NCBI RefSeq assembly: GCF_907164915.1
Contig: NC_061868.1
Span: 23,245,819-23,309,818, forward strand
Source of the DNA: Impatiens glandulifera
Lineage: Eukaryota > Streptophyta > Magnoliopsida > Ericales > Balsaminaceae
Length of the DNA: 64,000 nucleotides
Direction of reading: 5' to 3'
In this document: piece after piece, positions 47,031-58,117 of the stretch
How the letters are laid out: each line of letters opens with the position of its first letter
Numbering within the stretch: position 1 is the stretch's first letter
Notes under the pieces: model-generated
Seen by the model: only the letters and a program-made list of their open reading frames with translations
Told to the model about the DNA's origin: nothing
The model's database searches: none
Made by a program: the position numbers and the translations under genes

Positions 47031-48692
47031 TATTTTACATTCATTCAAATATTAAATATTGAAAAGATAATTTAATTTCATTATAAGTAAGGAAAAATAA
47101 TGAGTCATATAAATAAACATATTAAAAATAATAAAAATGATTTAGATAAGAGGAAAAGATGTTGCCGATATGTTTAATAACTTCGATACCAGAAGAGGAA
47201 GATATGATGCAGACATGTTTAATAATCTTGACGTTTTCGCCCGATAATCGATTATATATGGGTAAGGAAATTAAGTAAATTATATGATAATTTTTTTTTA
47301 AAATTAAATAAAAAATAATAACTATTTTATACCAATGTTTAAAATAACTTAGATTTATAATTCAAAATTTTAAATATTTTAAATGCATCATAGTAATATT
47401 TTATAATTAAGCATATAGTAAGAGAGAATACCACCCACAAATCACATAACAGGTTATTGACACAATTATAATTAGGCACAGGGTGCTTATTTTAGACCAA
47501 CACTATCACTTTTTAAGCATATTTTTATTGAAAATGTTATAATTTACATAAAATATTTCAAATGAAATTTCTTAACTTTTGTTTTTATCAACTTTGTTTT
47601 TTCAAAATTTCAAAACATATAAAACCCTAAATTTTGTTTGAAAAATCATAAAATTGTGCTAGTGATTCAATAATATTTTTTTGATATGTTTTTCTTTTAT
47701 ATTTATTATATATTGTTTAGTAATAATCAATAGAACTATATCTCTTTATTTCCTCCATATACGTTGTTATTATAATAATAGATCGGTTGGGCTCAAAATT
47801 ATTTTAATTTGAAGTAAAAGAATAAGTCAAATATTTGGTAATCTAGAGTTAATTATTATTTGTATTTTGGTTAGACATATTAAAATTATTATGTTAATTT
47901 CAATTGATAAACAAATTTAATTTATTAGATTGTACATTCAATATTTAATTTTTAACTATTAAAGTTAACTTTTTGTAAGGTTTAGTGTATTTTAAAATTT
48001 TAATTAATCTATATTCATATTAATTTTATTTTGTTTGTTCAAATATAAGAATTAAAATTGAATTAAAATTTTATATAATTTTTTAAATATAGAAATTGAA
48101 TTATAAATCTATTTTAATTATGATAAAAGTGAAATTAAAATTTTAATTATAATGTCGTCTATAACTCAAACACATCCTAAATGATTTTCGAAAGATTAAG
48201 AAACAAATTAGATCCCTAAATTCTAAATAAGTAAGAAAATTGACTTAAGAAACTATAAGTATTAAGGTACAAGATTTTCATGATAAAATGTAGGACATTA
48301 ATCTTGTATATTAACCATCTTTAAAAGAGACGAGTCACCGATATTTTCAAACACGTTGAATTTATCATGTATTGATTTTCCATGATCTAGGGCCACTTTC
48401 ATACCTGAGTTTTCACTTCCATAAATAAAATAAAAATTGAAAAGAAAATCAAATATAACCCAAAACTTACCCATGTCTAGTTTACTTACCCAAATTGCAC
48501 AGTCTATACCTCCTTCATAGGTCATCTGTATTCATTTTACATACGTATAATAATATATATATATATATATATATATTTAAAATTGTTATTAATCATATAT
48601 TATGCCATTTGAAATCATTTTATATACAACTTAATCCCCAAAAATATATATGAATAGAGAGAGTAAATTAACAAAACGACCAAACGAAATAA
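47031..48692 (+). repeat. R unit distal part and the next proximal start
   Basis: Anchors are AATGAGTCATATAAATAAAC (47098), CCCGATAATCGATTATATAT (47240), ATAATAATAGATCGG (47772), GATTTTCATGATAAAATG (48272), CATGATCTAGGGCCACTTTC (48379), CCATGTCTAGTTTACTTACC (48471) and ACAACTTAATCCCCAAAA (48625). The last is an empty MITE site. It joins MULE relic 3 at about 48693, within the GAGAGAGTAAATTAACAAAA segment. No gene is seen. Confidence 0.6.
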
Positions 48693-49947
48693 ATTAAACC
48701 CTTCTGTTTAGAGTGTAGGGAGGTTCATTGTAGGAATGGTTTTTGAATCAAAATAATTTATAAAAGATGCTATAATAAATTATTCATGTGATTGCAGAAT
48801 TAGTTTAAAATTGATTAAACAAGACTCTTATAGAATGAGGGGTGAAATGCAGCAAAGAAGGATGTCCTTGGTATTTTTTTGCAAAAATGGACCAAATAGA
48901 AAAAAAAAATGGATAGTAAAGAATTATGGTCTCAAGCACTGTTTCTATTATAATAATAATAACATTTTGGTCTTTGTAAATTATGCTGAAATGAAATTTC
49001 GCAATAGAATTTTAACTCAAAGAGACATTTCCACAAAAAAAACTCTTCAACACCTTTGTTGGGAGGATTGAAATTTTGATGTGAGTTTTTCTTCGATGAA
49101 TAAAGCTAAAAGAATAGTTTTGGCCGAAGTTGAATGAGACATCGAAAAAGATTTCAATAAGTTATGGAACCATTTGGAAGAACTACAATCAAGGAATAAT
49201 GATATTTTTATTCTTAAAACCATCAAAGATGAAACCATAGGTGAAATAAAATTTTAGAGGATGTATGTGTGTTTTGAGACATGTAAAAGTGGTTAGATAA
49301 ACGGTGTAGACCAATAATTGGGGTTAATGGATTTTTTTGAAGACTGAATGTAAATGAAATCTACGTTCTGCTATTGGTCGAGATGAAAATGATCACATGT
49401 TCTCGATAGCATGTTTTGTGGTGGAAGGAGAGAGTCGAACAAGTTGAGAATGATTTTTCAAACTTCTAATTGAGGATCTACAATTAAAAGATGGAGAAAC
49501 AATAGCATCAATTCAGACATGCAAAATGTATGTTTTCAATTAATAATTTGATTTCAATGTAAAATTTGATATGTAAATTTGATCACACAGTTTTTAAGAA
49601 CAATTATTGAACTATTTGATTTCATTTTGTTAGAGATTAATAAGAGTAGTTGCTGAATTATTACGAAATACAGAGCATATATTTTTTTGCCGCCATTGGT
49701 ATACAAATTTTGCTAGATGAGGAAATATAGGTGAAGACTTGAAATTATTTTTTTGGAGGTGTGCTCGAACCATATATCCAGAACAATTAGATTCCAATTT
49801 AAGAGTACTCGAACAAACCAAACAAGGAGCCAGTACTTCTGCGATCTGAATTACTGAGAGAATATGGTCAAAGGCATACCTCAAAGAGTATCCAAAGTGT
49901 GACATGGTACACAACAACATTTTGAAACATTTAGTTCATGTATATTA
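48693..49947 (+). pseudogene. MULE (MuDR-type) transposase relic, copy 3 (cut by LTR element A)
   Basis: The open piece at 48811-49071 reads MIKQDSYRMRGEMQQRRMS, FFCKNGPNRKKKWIVKNYGL and ILTQRDISTKKTLQHL: the N-terminal Mutator DNA-binding region. Shifted frames then give the MULE core: MYVCFETCKSG, IGRDENDHM (about 49378) and VVEGESRTS, then the DMQN position before an intron with a GTTAG acceptor (about 49520-49632). After it come RICRAYIFLPPLVYK-like, CARTIYPEQLDSNLRVLEQT and KEYPKCDMV. It carries the same TTTTGAAACATTT lesion as copy 1. Its SWIM end is replaced by the LTR inserted after TATTA at 49947. It is inactive. Confidence 0.85.
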
Positions 49948-50089
49948 TGTTGGGTCAAAATATATTCACTAAGGGTCAAATTATTCTAACTAGTGTAATT
50001 TTGATGATGTGTTGGTATAAAACTTAAATTAAGTCGTCTAATCGTTTTTGGTGCAGGTGTATCGAAAACATGTTATATTAGACTAAGTC

Positions 50090-50860
50090 TGAATGAGGCT
50101 CATTAGTCTGATTGACTATTAGACGCACGTAATTAGACGTGTAGTCTAACATACGTAGTTAGCCCTGTAGTTTAACAGACGTAGTTAGACGTGCAGTCTA
50201 ACAGACGTTGTTAAACGTGTAGTCTAACAGACGTTGTTAGACGTGCAGTCTAACAGACGTAGTTAGACGTGCAGTCTAACAGACATTGTTAGACGTGTAG
50301 TCTAATAGATGTAGTTAGACGTGCAGTCTAACAGACGTACGAAGTTAGACGTGCAGTCTATTAGACGTAGTTAGACGTGCAGTCTAACGGATACATAGTT
50401 AGACGTGTAGTCTAACAGACATAGTTAGACATGCAGTCTAACAGATACGTAGTTAGATGTGAAGTTTAACGGATATGTAGTTAGACGTATAGTCTAACAG
50501 ATACGTAGTTAGATGTGTAGTCTAACGGATACGTAGATAAACGTGCAGTCTAACAGATACGTAGTTAGACGTGTAATCTAACAGATGTAGTTAGACGTGA
50601 AATCTAACAGATGAGAGTTAGATGTGCAGTCTAACTTCTTTAGATTAATTTGAAGGGAAACGTAGTTAGACGTGCCGTCTACAGATGAGAGTTAGACATG
50701 CAGTCTAACTCCTTCAGATTAGTCTGAAGGGAAACGTAATTAGACGTGTCGTCTAATCCCATTAGACCAGCTGGTCTAATAGATCCTGCTATTATACGGG
50801 AGCATCTAATTTCATTAGACGAGGTCGTCTAAGTGAAAAACGTCTAATGCCATTCTTAAG
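50090..50860. repeat. Palindromic minisatellite of the element A LTR (about twenty units)
   Basis: Units of GTTAGACGTGCAGTCTAAC with 7-bp inverted arms are separated by AGACGTA, AGATACGTA or GGATACGTA. From about 50640 they turn into larger pairs such as CCTTCAGATTAGTCTGAAGG and TTAGACGAGGTCGTCTAA. This is the longest such array in the window. Confidence 0.95.
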
Positions 50861-51141
50861 CAGTTGTTTGAAGCTAGCATTCGTCTACCCACGACCAACT
50901 AGTTGTATGCTACTCCTGCTCCACTTTTCCGTGCAGAGTAGTACGACAACCAATTTTAACTAATCATTCAATGACACGTAAGCAAATATTCTTCCCATTA
51001 CTTGTTTCTTGCAGGAATATCCTAGAAGAATATTTGGCGCATTAGCAAATTGGTAAGCCCATAATCCTAGTACTTAGAGTCTGTTGTGTACTATGGAGGC
51101 GTTCCAATGGAAGTTAACCACGTGTCATTATAGAAGATTTG

Positions 51142-51170
51142 ACCGTTGGTACTTGCTCTCTATTTAAATA
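51142..51170 (+). promoter_or_regulatory. LTR-A core promoter: ACCGTTGG then TATTTAAATA
   Basis: ACCGTTGG (51142-51149) lies 11 bp before TATTTAAATA (51161-51170), about 530 bp before the LTR end. The same arrangement is at 18085-18112 in the solo LTR and at 54668-54695 in family B. ACCGTT is the complement of AACGGT, the core of plant MYB (MSA-type) sites. Confidence 0.6.
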
Positions 51171-51704
51171 TCTTTAAGGACAACGGATGAATCATTGATC
51201 GTTCGATAATCTGAGAAATACGCATACGAGAGATCTACTAAATTTACAATCTTAAGAACTGTTTTCTTGCTTTACTGTGTGTTTATCAAGAGAGAGATAG
51301 AATCAAAGTATTATTTAGCTGAGTGATATTCATAAATATATTGTAAGTTGAACAGAGCTTGTTCTGTTTAACAGTAAGCTAGCCGTGTAACTGTATTTGA
51401 TTATAAGAAACGTATAGTGAATCCTTCCGGTGGTTGAAAGAATAGGGTGACGTAGGAGAGTTTGCTCCGAACATTCATAAACAAACTGTTGTGTCATTTG
51501 CTTTATGTCATCTTCTCATTCTTTGGTTCTTAGCTTCAAACCTGATCAAACGTTTTTGCACTTGAATCGTTCAAGAGTTTGCAAGGGTTTGTGTAGAATA
51601 AAAAGTGATATTAATCCATAACAGGATTTCTATGAAGTCATTTATCCGAAGCGGTCATCAATAGTCAAACCCCCGTCTCTATCGATTACGCCGATCATAT
51701 CAAT

Positions 51705-51717
51705 TGGTATCAGAGCC
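51705..51717 (+). other. Primer binding site (tRNA-Met initiator), element A
   Basis: TGGTATCAGAGCC begins two bases after the LTR end and complements the 3' end of initiator tRNA-Met. Confidence 0.92.
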
Positions 51718-51731
51718 CTATTTCTGTTCTC

Positions 51732-53216
51732 ATGTTTTCACTAAGAATGTCAACCATAACCAAAGATGTCAGTGCTACCGCAATCCCTACATTCTCTAGA
51801 GAAAACTATATCGTGTGGAAGAAGAGAGTTCGTGCTCATCTCTTTTCTCTTCATAACGACATGTGGAGTGTTATCACAGATGGTCCTATCAAGATCGATA
51901 AGGAGAAATATGAATGGACCAGTGAAGACAAGAGGAAGAACAACCTCAACAATATGGCATTAAACGTTTTGTACAAATCTCTCGACGACATCATGTTCAA
52001 CTACATCATCGAGTGTGATACTGCCAAGGATATTTGGGATAGATTTACCCAACTGTGTGAGGGCAATGAGAAAACCAAGGAGAATAATATTATGGTTGTC
52101 ACTCAACAGTTTGACAATTTCAAAATGCGTCCCGGATAAACAATGAATGAGTTCGACACAAGGTTCAACCAAATTGTCTCCACTCTATCTATTCTTGGCA
52201 AGACCTATAGCAATATGAAGCTTGATATAAAGTTATGCGTGCTCTTCCAAGGGAATGGGACATAAAGACGATGACCATGAGGGAATCCAAAGACCTCAAC
52301 AAGATCTCTCTCTTTGATTTGTTCGTTGATCTCAAGGCCTATGAGTTTGAGTTGAACTCAAGGATTGAAGAACATCAATCCACATCCATCATCATTGCCA
52401 AAGCGTTGCTGACTTCTGAATAGCCTCCTGCCGCTCCTGATGTGCAGACAACAGCTCAGTAGCTTAACATCGATGTTATGTCTCTCTTCATGAAGAAGTT
52501 TGGAGATTTAATGAAAAAGAGTAACTCTAACTCAAGCTCTTCAAATTCTAATGATAATAAGAAATCCAAAGCTAATGTTAAGTGTTATAACTGTGGAATT
52601 TTAGGTCATTACCAATCGGAATGTCGGAAACCGAAGCGTGAAGAGAAGAAAAATGACAATGAAAAGGAGCTGAAGGCTCTTATGGTAGGGGACGAGAAGA
52701 ACAGACGAAACCATCGTGATTCTTACTTCTCATCTAGTGACAGTGATGAAGACGAGGTGGCTTGATTCATGGCAAGAGAAGAAAAAGAAGAAACTCAAGA
52801 AACTGAGGTATTTGACTTGTCCTCTGAAAAGTTTTCAAGGGAACAACTGATAGCTGCATTAGATGACATGGTCATAGAGTACAAAAAGCTAGCAGAATCC
52901 TTAAATGAAACAAAATCTTTAGCAAAAGTGTCTCAACCGATTATATATAAAACTCAAGAATCAAATGTTTTTGAAAAGACAGTAGTAGATATCTCATCTG
53001 AGAATGAGATGCTCAAGGAACAGATTCAAAATCTTTCTTCTGAAAACAAAAGGTTAAACTATGTTGTTAGTGCTTGGACGAGGTCTGGAGAAGCTGTCAA
53101 ATATCAGATTAGTCTGTTGAAACCTGCTGGATCTAGATCGGGTTTAGGATTTAATGGCAATGACCCAAACCAGCCCTACAAAAAGTCAACTCAGCAACTC
53201 ACAAGTTTAAGTCTAT
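51732..53216 (+). pseudogene. Copia element A gag, degenerate
   Basis: The likely start at 51732 reads MFSLRMSTITKDVSATAIP, then FSRENYIVWKKRVRAHLFSL, EWTSEDKRKNNLNNMALNVL and TKENNIMVVTQQFDNF: the UBN2 capsid domain. Damage comprises a GAA-to-TAA stop at 52137, one frameshift between 52140 and 52235, TAG codons at 52421 and about 52460, and TGA at 52763. An intact CCHC zinc knuckle (CYNCGILGHYQSECRKP, about 52583-52633) binds RNA. It is followed by acidic and coiled-coil-like segments (SSENEMLKEQIQNLSSENKR, about 53000). Gag would package element RNA into cytoplasmic particles. This copy cannot be translated intact. It lies 15 bp after the primer site. Confidence 0.88.
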
Positions 53217-54023
53217 AAACTTTGTCAAAGGGAGTTTAACTAATACTAAATCTGATCCGATTCATGAAGAGGTAGATTTGAAGAATGAAATAATTTATGT
53301 TCCGCCCACTGTTAGCTAGCTAAAAAATAAGTTAGAAGCAGCCAACAAGTTTGACAATCTAAAACCTGACTCAAAGTCAAGGAGTTTTAAAAGAAAACCA
53401 TCTTCAAAAGATAAAGGATTAGTGACTAGTAGGAAGACGTCTACTAAGTAGTGGCTAGCATGAAGGCGTCTGCTAAGTCAAAATCATACGTATTAATCAC
53501 AACACGAAATGGGAAATCCATAAGAATAACTCAAATATGGATTCCTAAGGGACTAATTGATCGAGGACCCAATTGAATGTGGGACCAACGTTTGTAAATA
53601 GTTTTTTGTGTAGGTGATGCATGAGAGCTGTAGGAAGGAAGCATGGAGCATACTCTTCTAAGTATACATTTTAGGAGATCAACAATGGCCTTTGCCATAC
53701 CATAGGACTAAGTCTTTTATGTCTTAAAAATATTTTTGGTCTTAAGGACCTCATAATATTTGTTCATTCATTTTGTACATGCACAAAATGAGAGGGAAAA
53801 TTTATTTTGGAAATAAAGATACACTCAGACAAAATGGTTTAATCGGTCTATTAGACGAGGTCGTCTAAAATAAAAAGCATGTACTTAGATGTATTTTTAC
53901 TCACACTCTAGGCATCTAAGTCAATGTGTCTTGGTTTATGAACTACGCGGTTAGACGTATACGTCTAATAGACGTTAGATGTTTTTATGACAAGAGAAAG
54001 TGGATGCTCATGTCTAACCAAAC
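53217..54023 (+). other. Element A: gag tail and non-coding remnant up to the element B insertion
   Basis: The first part keeps the gag-pol linker: ITQIWIPKGLIDRGPN near 53530 parallels VWMPKGLIACGPK of element B at 57100. Downstream, 53600-53830 has no protease or integrase sequence. At 53845-53990 TTAGACGAGGTCGTCTAA and TTAGACGTATACGTCTAA are hairpins of the LTR-A type. Pol therefore appears deleted here, or it lies beyond element B outside the window. Element B begins at 54024 after CAAAC. Confidence 0.6.
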
Positions 54024-55305
54024 TGTTAGATAAAATTAGACCGGTTAATAGAACTTAACACAAATAAACCTTCCATGCAGGAACAAAGAACCGGACCAGT
54101 CAAAGTAACCAACCGGTTTGAGAAAACCAACTGATCAGATAAATAAACCGGGTAAGAAGCTCAACCGGTCAAACTATCAAACTGACCAAAAACATGACCG
54201 CCTAAAGAAGGCCGAAAACACAAGATATCCGGTCAGTTAGAAAGTAAAGGAATAACCGGAAGCCGTCCGGTTAAACCGATCACACCGGAAGCCATCCGGT
54301 GAAAAGTCAAATGACCGACCAGCATGAGAAGATACTTCGGCTATCTGTTGAGAACGATACCAAAGGAACAGACTGAACATTTCCATATTCATACAAGTCT
54401 GAGGAAAGTCTGTAGGATGCAAAAGATAGTCCTACAGGATCTTTCCACTTCGAGATTAATCAGAAAGGCAATATTCCAAGTACAGACAACTGTCTAACCA
54501 ACAGTTACCACATTGAGTAAAAGACAAACCTAGGCCGGTTTGTCCTACATACTGGAAGAACATACTGCCAATTCTGAGAGGTTGACGTCCAGGTCTGAAA
54601 AGTTGACCGACAGGTCTGAATCACTGAACCTCTGCTCAGCCAATCAAATTCAAGGAAGTGAAATATGACCGTTGACACATTTCACCTATAAAAGGAGCAG
54701 CTGAAGAGGAGTAAATGCGGGACACAATGAACAATTAATTTACAAGTGATAAGATTGTGTTCTCTCTCTAGAAAAGGCCTAAGTGCTAAAGTTGAAGTGT
54801 ATATTTACAATTTCGGTATAAATTGTACGGGTGTTATCGAGCAGGAAATAAGTCTCGATCGAATTGTATTTGTATTCCTTAGTGAATATCCTTCTCGCAG
54901 TTTCGAGAAGAAGGGGTGACGTAGGAGTTTTATCTCTGAACATCCATAAAAACTTGTCTTGTTATTTACTTTCCGTCTGATTTACTTTATAACCGAGCTT
55001 TACTAACCGACCTACACCATTTTGACCGACTCTACACTATCTAAACCGAATAACCAAGTTACAAAAACCGACTCATCAATTTCCAAACCTGCCCTATTCA
55101 AAACTGGTTCTAGCTATCTTGTGAGTGTGCTGCTTCAACCTGAAACAAACCTCTTCCACGCTTGAACCTAGTTCAAGGGTTTGTGACAGTTTGTGTAGTA
55201 TTGAAACCCCGGTGTTAATCTCTAACCGGATTAATCACCACCCTTTGAGTGAGATGCGCTAACCGGCCCAACCCCGGTCCTCCAGCCGCGACCTAGATCC
55301 TAACA
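54024..55305 (+). repeat. 5' LTR of copia element B
   Basis: It starts TGTTAGATAAAATTAGACCG and ends CGACCTAGATCCTAACA, 1282 bp, matching the nested solo LTR at 39449-40716. It is rich in AACCGG/CCGGTT words. The TATA box TATAAAAGG is at 54687. The candidate duplicated target is CAAAC (54019-54023). Confidence 0.93.
54668..54695 (+). promoter_or_regulatory. LTR-B core promoter: ACCGTTG then TATAAAAGG
   Basis: ACCGTTG (54668-54674) lies 12 bp before TATAAAAGG (54687-54695). The reversed solo copy has GCTAACGGTCA at about 40080, which fits the MSA-type MYB site in ten of eleven positions. Confidence 0.65.
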
Positions 55306-55307
55306 AT

Positions 55308-55320
55308 TGGTATCAGAGCA
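55308..55320 (+). other. Primer binding site (tRNA-Met initiator), element B
   Basis: TGGTATCAGAGCA begins two bases after the LTR end (TAACA at 55305). It complements initiator tRNA-Met and marks the start of minus-strand DNA synthesis. Confidence 0.92.
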
Positions 55321-55344
55321 GTTAGTTTCAATACTCAAGCAAGC

Positions 55345-57139
55345 ATGTCTTTCGATAGGCCTCCAATGCTAGAAGGTGATGACTTTGCCAACTGGAAGGC
55401 ACACATGCATCTACACTTAATCACCATGGATGATGAGATGTAGTTCATTTTGGCTGAAGGACCGATAATCATTGACAAGAACAGGAAGGATTGGACAGCT
55501 GAAGATAGGAGAAGAAATAACCTAGATAACCATGCTAGAAACCGAATCTCCAATAGTGTGGACAGAAACACGTACTACAAGGTCAGAGACTGCAAAACTG
55601 CAAAGGAAACATGGGACACGGTTATTCAGATCTATGCGGGAAATGAAAGAACCAAGGAAAACAAGGTAATGGTAGCTACTCAGAAGTTTGAAAGCATCAA
55701 GATGAAACCTAGAGAAACAATGAGGGAGTACAGTGACCGGTTCACCGGTGTGTTAGATGAGCTAGCAACTCTTGGCAAGAAGTATGACAACAAGGAGGTC
55801 ATCATGAAAGCATTAAGATCTCTTCCAAGTGCATGGGACATAAAGACAATGGTAATGAGGGAATCAAACTGCCTAAGCAAGATGAAACTACATGATTTAT
55901 TCGAAGATCTTAACGCATATGAGTTCGAAATGAGGTCTAGGACTGAAGAAGAGGTTTCAGCCTCAACCTCAACTAGAGCACTGATCACATCCATAGAACC
56001 GGTTGCACCTGCACCGATCAGAACTGCCGAACAGTTCACCGAGGATGCCATGGCAATGCTTGCACAGAAGTTTGGGAGGTTCATGAAAAGGAGCCAACCG
56101 ACAAACTACAACTATGGTGATAAATCTAATGTAAGATGTTATAACTATAACTGTTTGGGACATTTCAAGTGGGAATGCAGAAAACCGAGGAGGGATGACC
56201 GAAAACCGGATAACCAAAATAACCGAAATAACTACCAACAAACCGGTGAAGGAAGTGAGGTTCAGAAAGCACTGATAGCCGATGATGGAGGAAGCTTATG
56301 GGCTCACAGTGACAGTGATGATGAACTCACATGCCTCATGGCAAATGAGGAACAGATATTTGACTCTCTCTATGAAGAATTTACTAAAGATGAGTTATAC
56401 AATACATTGAATGATATGGTAGCTGAGTATAAGAACTTACTAACCATGTTACCTAAGCAACTCAACTTTAAAGCAGACCCTATAGTACCCATTCTGATAG
56501 AACCAGAAATATCCGCTCTAACCGAACCAGAGATCATAGAACCTGATGAAACCCCTACCTTAGAAACCGAACTAGCACCTGAACTATCCTATGAAACCGA
56601 ACAGTCTAGTGAACCAATTCGAGAACTAACCGAAGAGGAAAATGCCCGTCTCCAGTATAAAATTGCCGCATATAAGAGATCTAGTGACATGGTAAAGAAG
56701 ATGTGTAGCTATAAGAGACACCCTTTCTGCATGTTTGGCTTAGGTTACAAAAATGATAGATCCAAAAACCAAAAACCTGTAGACAAAGTAAGGTTTACAA
56801 AGGGTGACCTTCCTTTATAAGTTTCATTAGAAGTTCATTAACCGCTAAAGAGGAATTGACCGCATACTATACGGCAGAAAAACTAACCTATGTAGGTCCA
56901 ACCGACTCTGAGAAGTGGCTTGACCCTGAGAAAAGGAAAGCCGACCTGCTCAAAAATAGGAGAGCCAATCCCCAACCGCATAGGACAAAACAAAAATCAC
57001 CCTCATTTAAGGCCTTCGTAGAAAAACCAAAGTATCCAAAACCGAGTGCCAAAAAGACGGTTAAGACCTTAGCAAAGAAAGCTGTCCGGTTTGTCAAGGT
57101 CTGGATGCCCAAGGGACTAATCGCATGTGGACCCAAGTA
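55345..57139 (+). pseudogene. Copia element B gag, nearly open
   Basis: The start at 55345 reads MSFDRPPMLEGDDFANWKAH, then a TAG (55441, at a usual Trp position). The frame then stays open for 456 codons to 56820: UBN2 capsid domain (NRKDWTAEDRRRNNLDNHAR, TKENKVMVATQKFESIKMKP, MKALRSLPSAWDIKTMVMRE), zinc knuckle, then an acidic Glu/Pro-rich part. The knuckle at about 56134 reads CYNYNCLGHFKWEC: its second ligand Cys has become Tyr, so zinc binding is probably lost. A one-base shift at about 56820 leads to 56856-57139 (basic, ends VWMPKGLIACGPK), the gag-pol linker. With only one stop, one frameshift and one key substitution it is much younger than the gag of element A. Confidence 0.88.
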
Positions 57140-57579
57140 AATGTGGGTACCAAATAGTTGTAAATATGTACATTTTGCAGGATTTAAAGAAACGGCTAGG
57201 AAACTCTGAATGGTACTTGGATAGAGGTTGCTCCAGGCATATGACCGGGAACAACAACCTGCTAACCGACATCAAAATAGAGACCGGTGCATTAATCACT
57301 TTCGGTGACAACTCAAAAGGTAGAACTGTGGGCAAGGGTAAGATTGTTCATGGTGACCTGACAATTGATAATGTACTCCTAGTTGAAAACCTATGTTTTA
57401 ACTTACTAAGTATTAGTCAAATGTGTGATGCTGGATACACGATAGAATTTCTTAAACATGAATGCTTAGTTAAGAACTCTCAAGGTACCATACTACTAAC
57501 CGGAAATAGACTAGGAAATATTTACAAGGTAGATTGGAAAACTAAGATAGAATATCCCGTATGCATGATAGCAAAATGA
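57140..57579 (+). pseudogene. Element B pol: protease segment
   Basis: The frame open from 57127 reads LQDLKKRLGNSEWYLDRGCS, RHMTGNNNLLTDIK, FGDNSKGRTVGKGKI, LVENLCFNLLSISQMCDAGY and LTGNRLGNIYKVDW. This is the retropepsin domain of copia pol, which cuts the polyprotein. The catalytic Asp codon is at 57220, but the usual DSG is DRG (Ser to Arg), which should disable it. The sequence ends with YPVCMIAK. The GAG-pre-integrase HHCC domain that should follow is missing. Confidence 0.85.
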
Positions 57580-57583
57580 AAAA

Positions 57584-58117
57584 TCAACACGCATTAATAG
57601 CATTAGAAGTGACAGAGGTACTGAATTTACCAACAGTACCTTGACCGCATTTCTTGATGAATCCGGTATTAGACACGAGTTGTCTAGTGCTAGGACTCCT
57701 CAACAAAATGACCTGGCCGAGAGAAGAAACCGAACTCTCAAGGAAGCCGCACGGTCCATGATAGCTGATTCGGGCATTGCTCAGAAATTCTGGGCTGAGG
57801 CTATCAATACCGCATGTTACACACAAAACCGGTCTTTAATTAACAAATTTCACAACAAAACACCGTATGAGGTTTATTTTAACAGGGTTCCCAACCTTAA
57901 GTACCTTAAGATTTTCGGTTGTAAATGTTATATTCACATAAATGGCAAAACCTATCTTTCTGCTTTTGATGCAAAAACCGACACTGGGATCATGTTAGGT
58001 TACTCAGCAGTGAGTAAGGCATATAGAGTGTATAACAATAGAACCTTAACCATGGAGGAATCACTTCATGTTGTTTTCGATGAATCGGTTGAAAGTAATA
58101 CTACCCAGCTGGATTAA
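57584..58117 (+). pseudogene. Element B pol: integrase, C-terminal half only
   Basis: From about 57584 the frame reads IRSDRGTEF, SSARTPQQNDLAERRNRTLK, FWAEAINTACYTQNRSLINK, KTPYEVYFNRVPNLKYLKIF, GCKCYIHINGK and GIMLGYSAVSKAYRVYN. The second catalytic Asp (57611-57613) and the Glu (57719-57721) are 35 residues apart, the DD35E spacing. The HHCC zinc domain and the first catalytic Asp (VDDYSR-type motif) are deleted between YPVCMIAK and IRSDRG, roughly 200 residues compared with the family. It stops at TAA 58115-58117. It cannot integrate DNA. Confidence 0.88.

Larger units (their letters stand above)
49948..51702 (+). repeat. 5' LTR of copia element A
   Basis: It starts TGTTGGGTCAAAATATATTC and ends CGATTACGCCGATCATATCA, followed by a primer site. 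It is 1755 bp long; the family's solo LTR at 17110 is 1521 bp. The difference is mainly in the number of palindromic units. The five bases before it, TATTA, should form half of the duplication. The other half is beyond the window because element B has split element A. Confidence 0.93.

Noticed and set aside
51703..51717. Possible tRNA gene at the tRNA-complementary sequences (also 34844 and 55308)
   Set aside because: Only 13 bases complement tRNA-Met; these are primer sites next to LTR ends, with no tRNA fold.
55680..56241. Minus-strand ORFs of 134 and 90 codons over element B gag
   Set aside because: They are antisense shadows; the plus strand encodes clear gag motifs.
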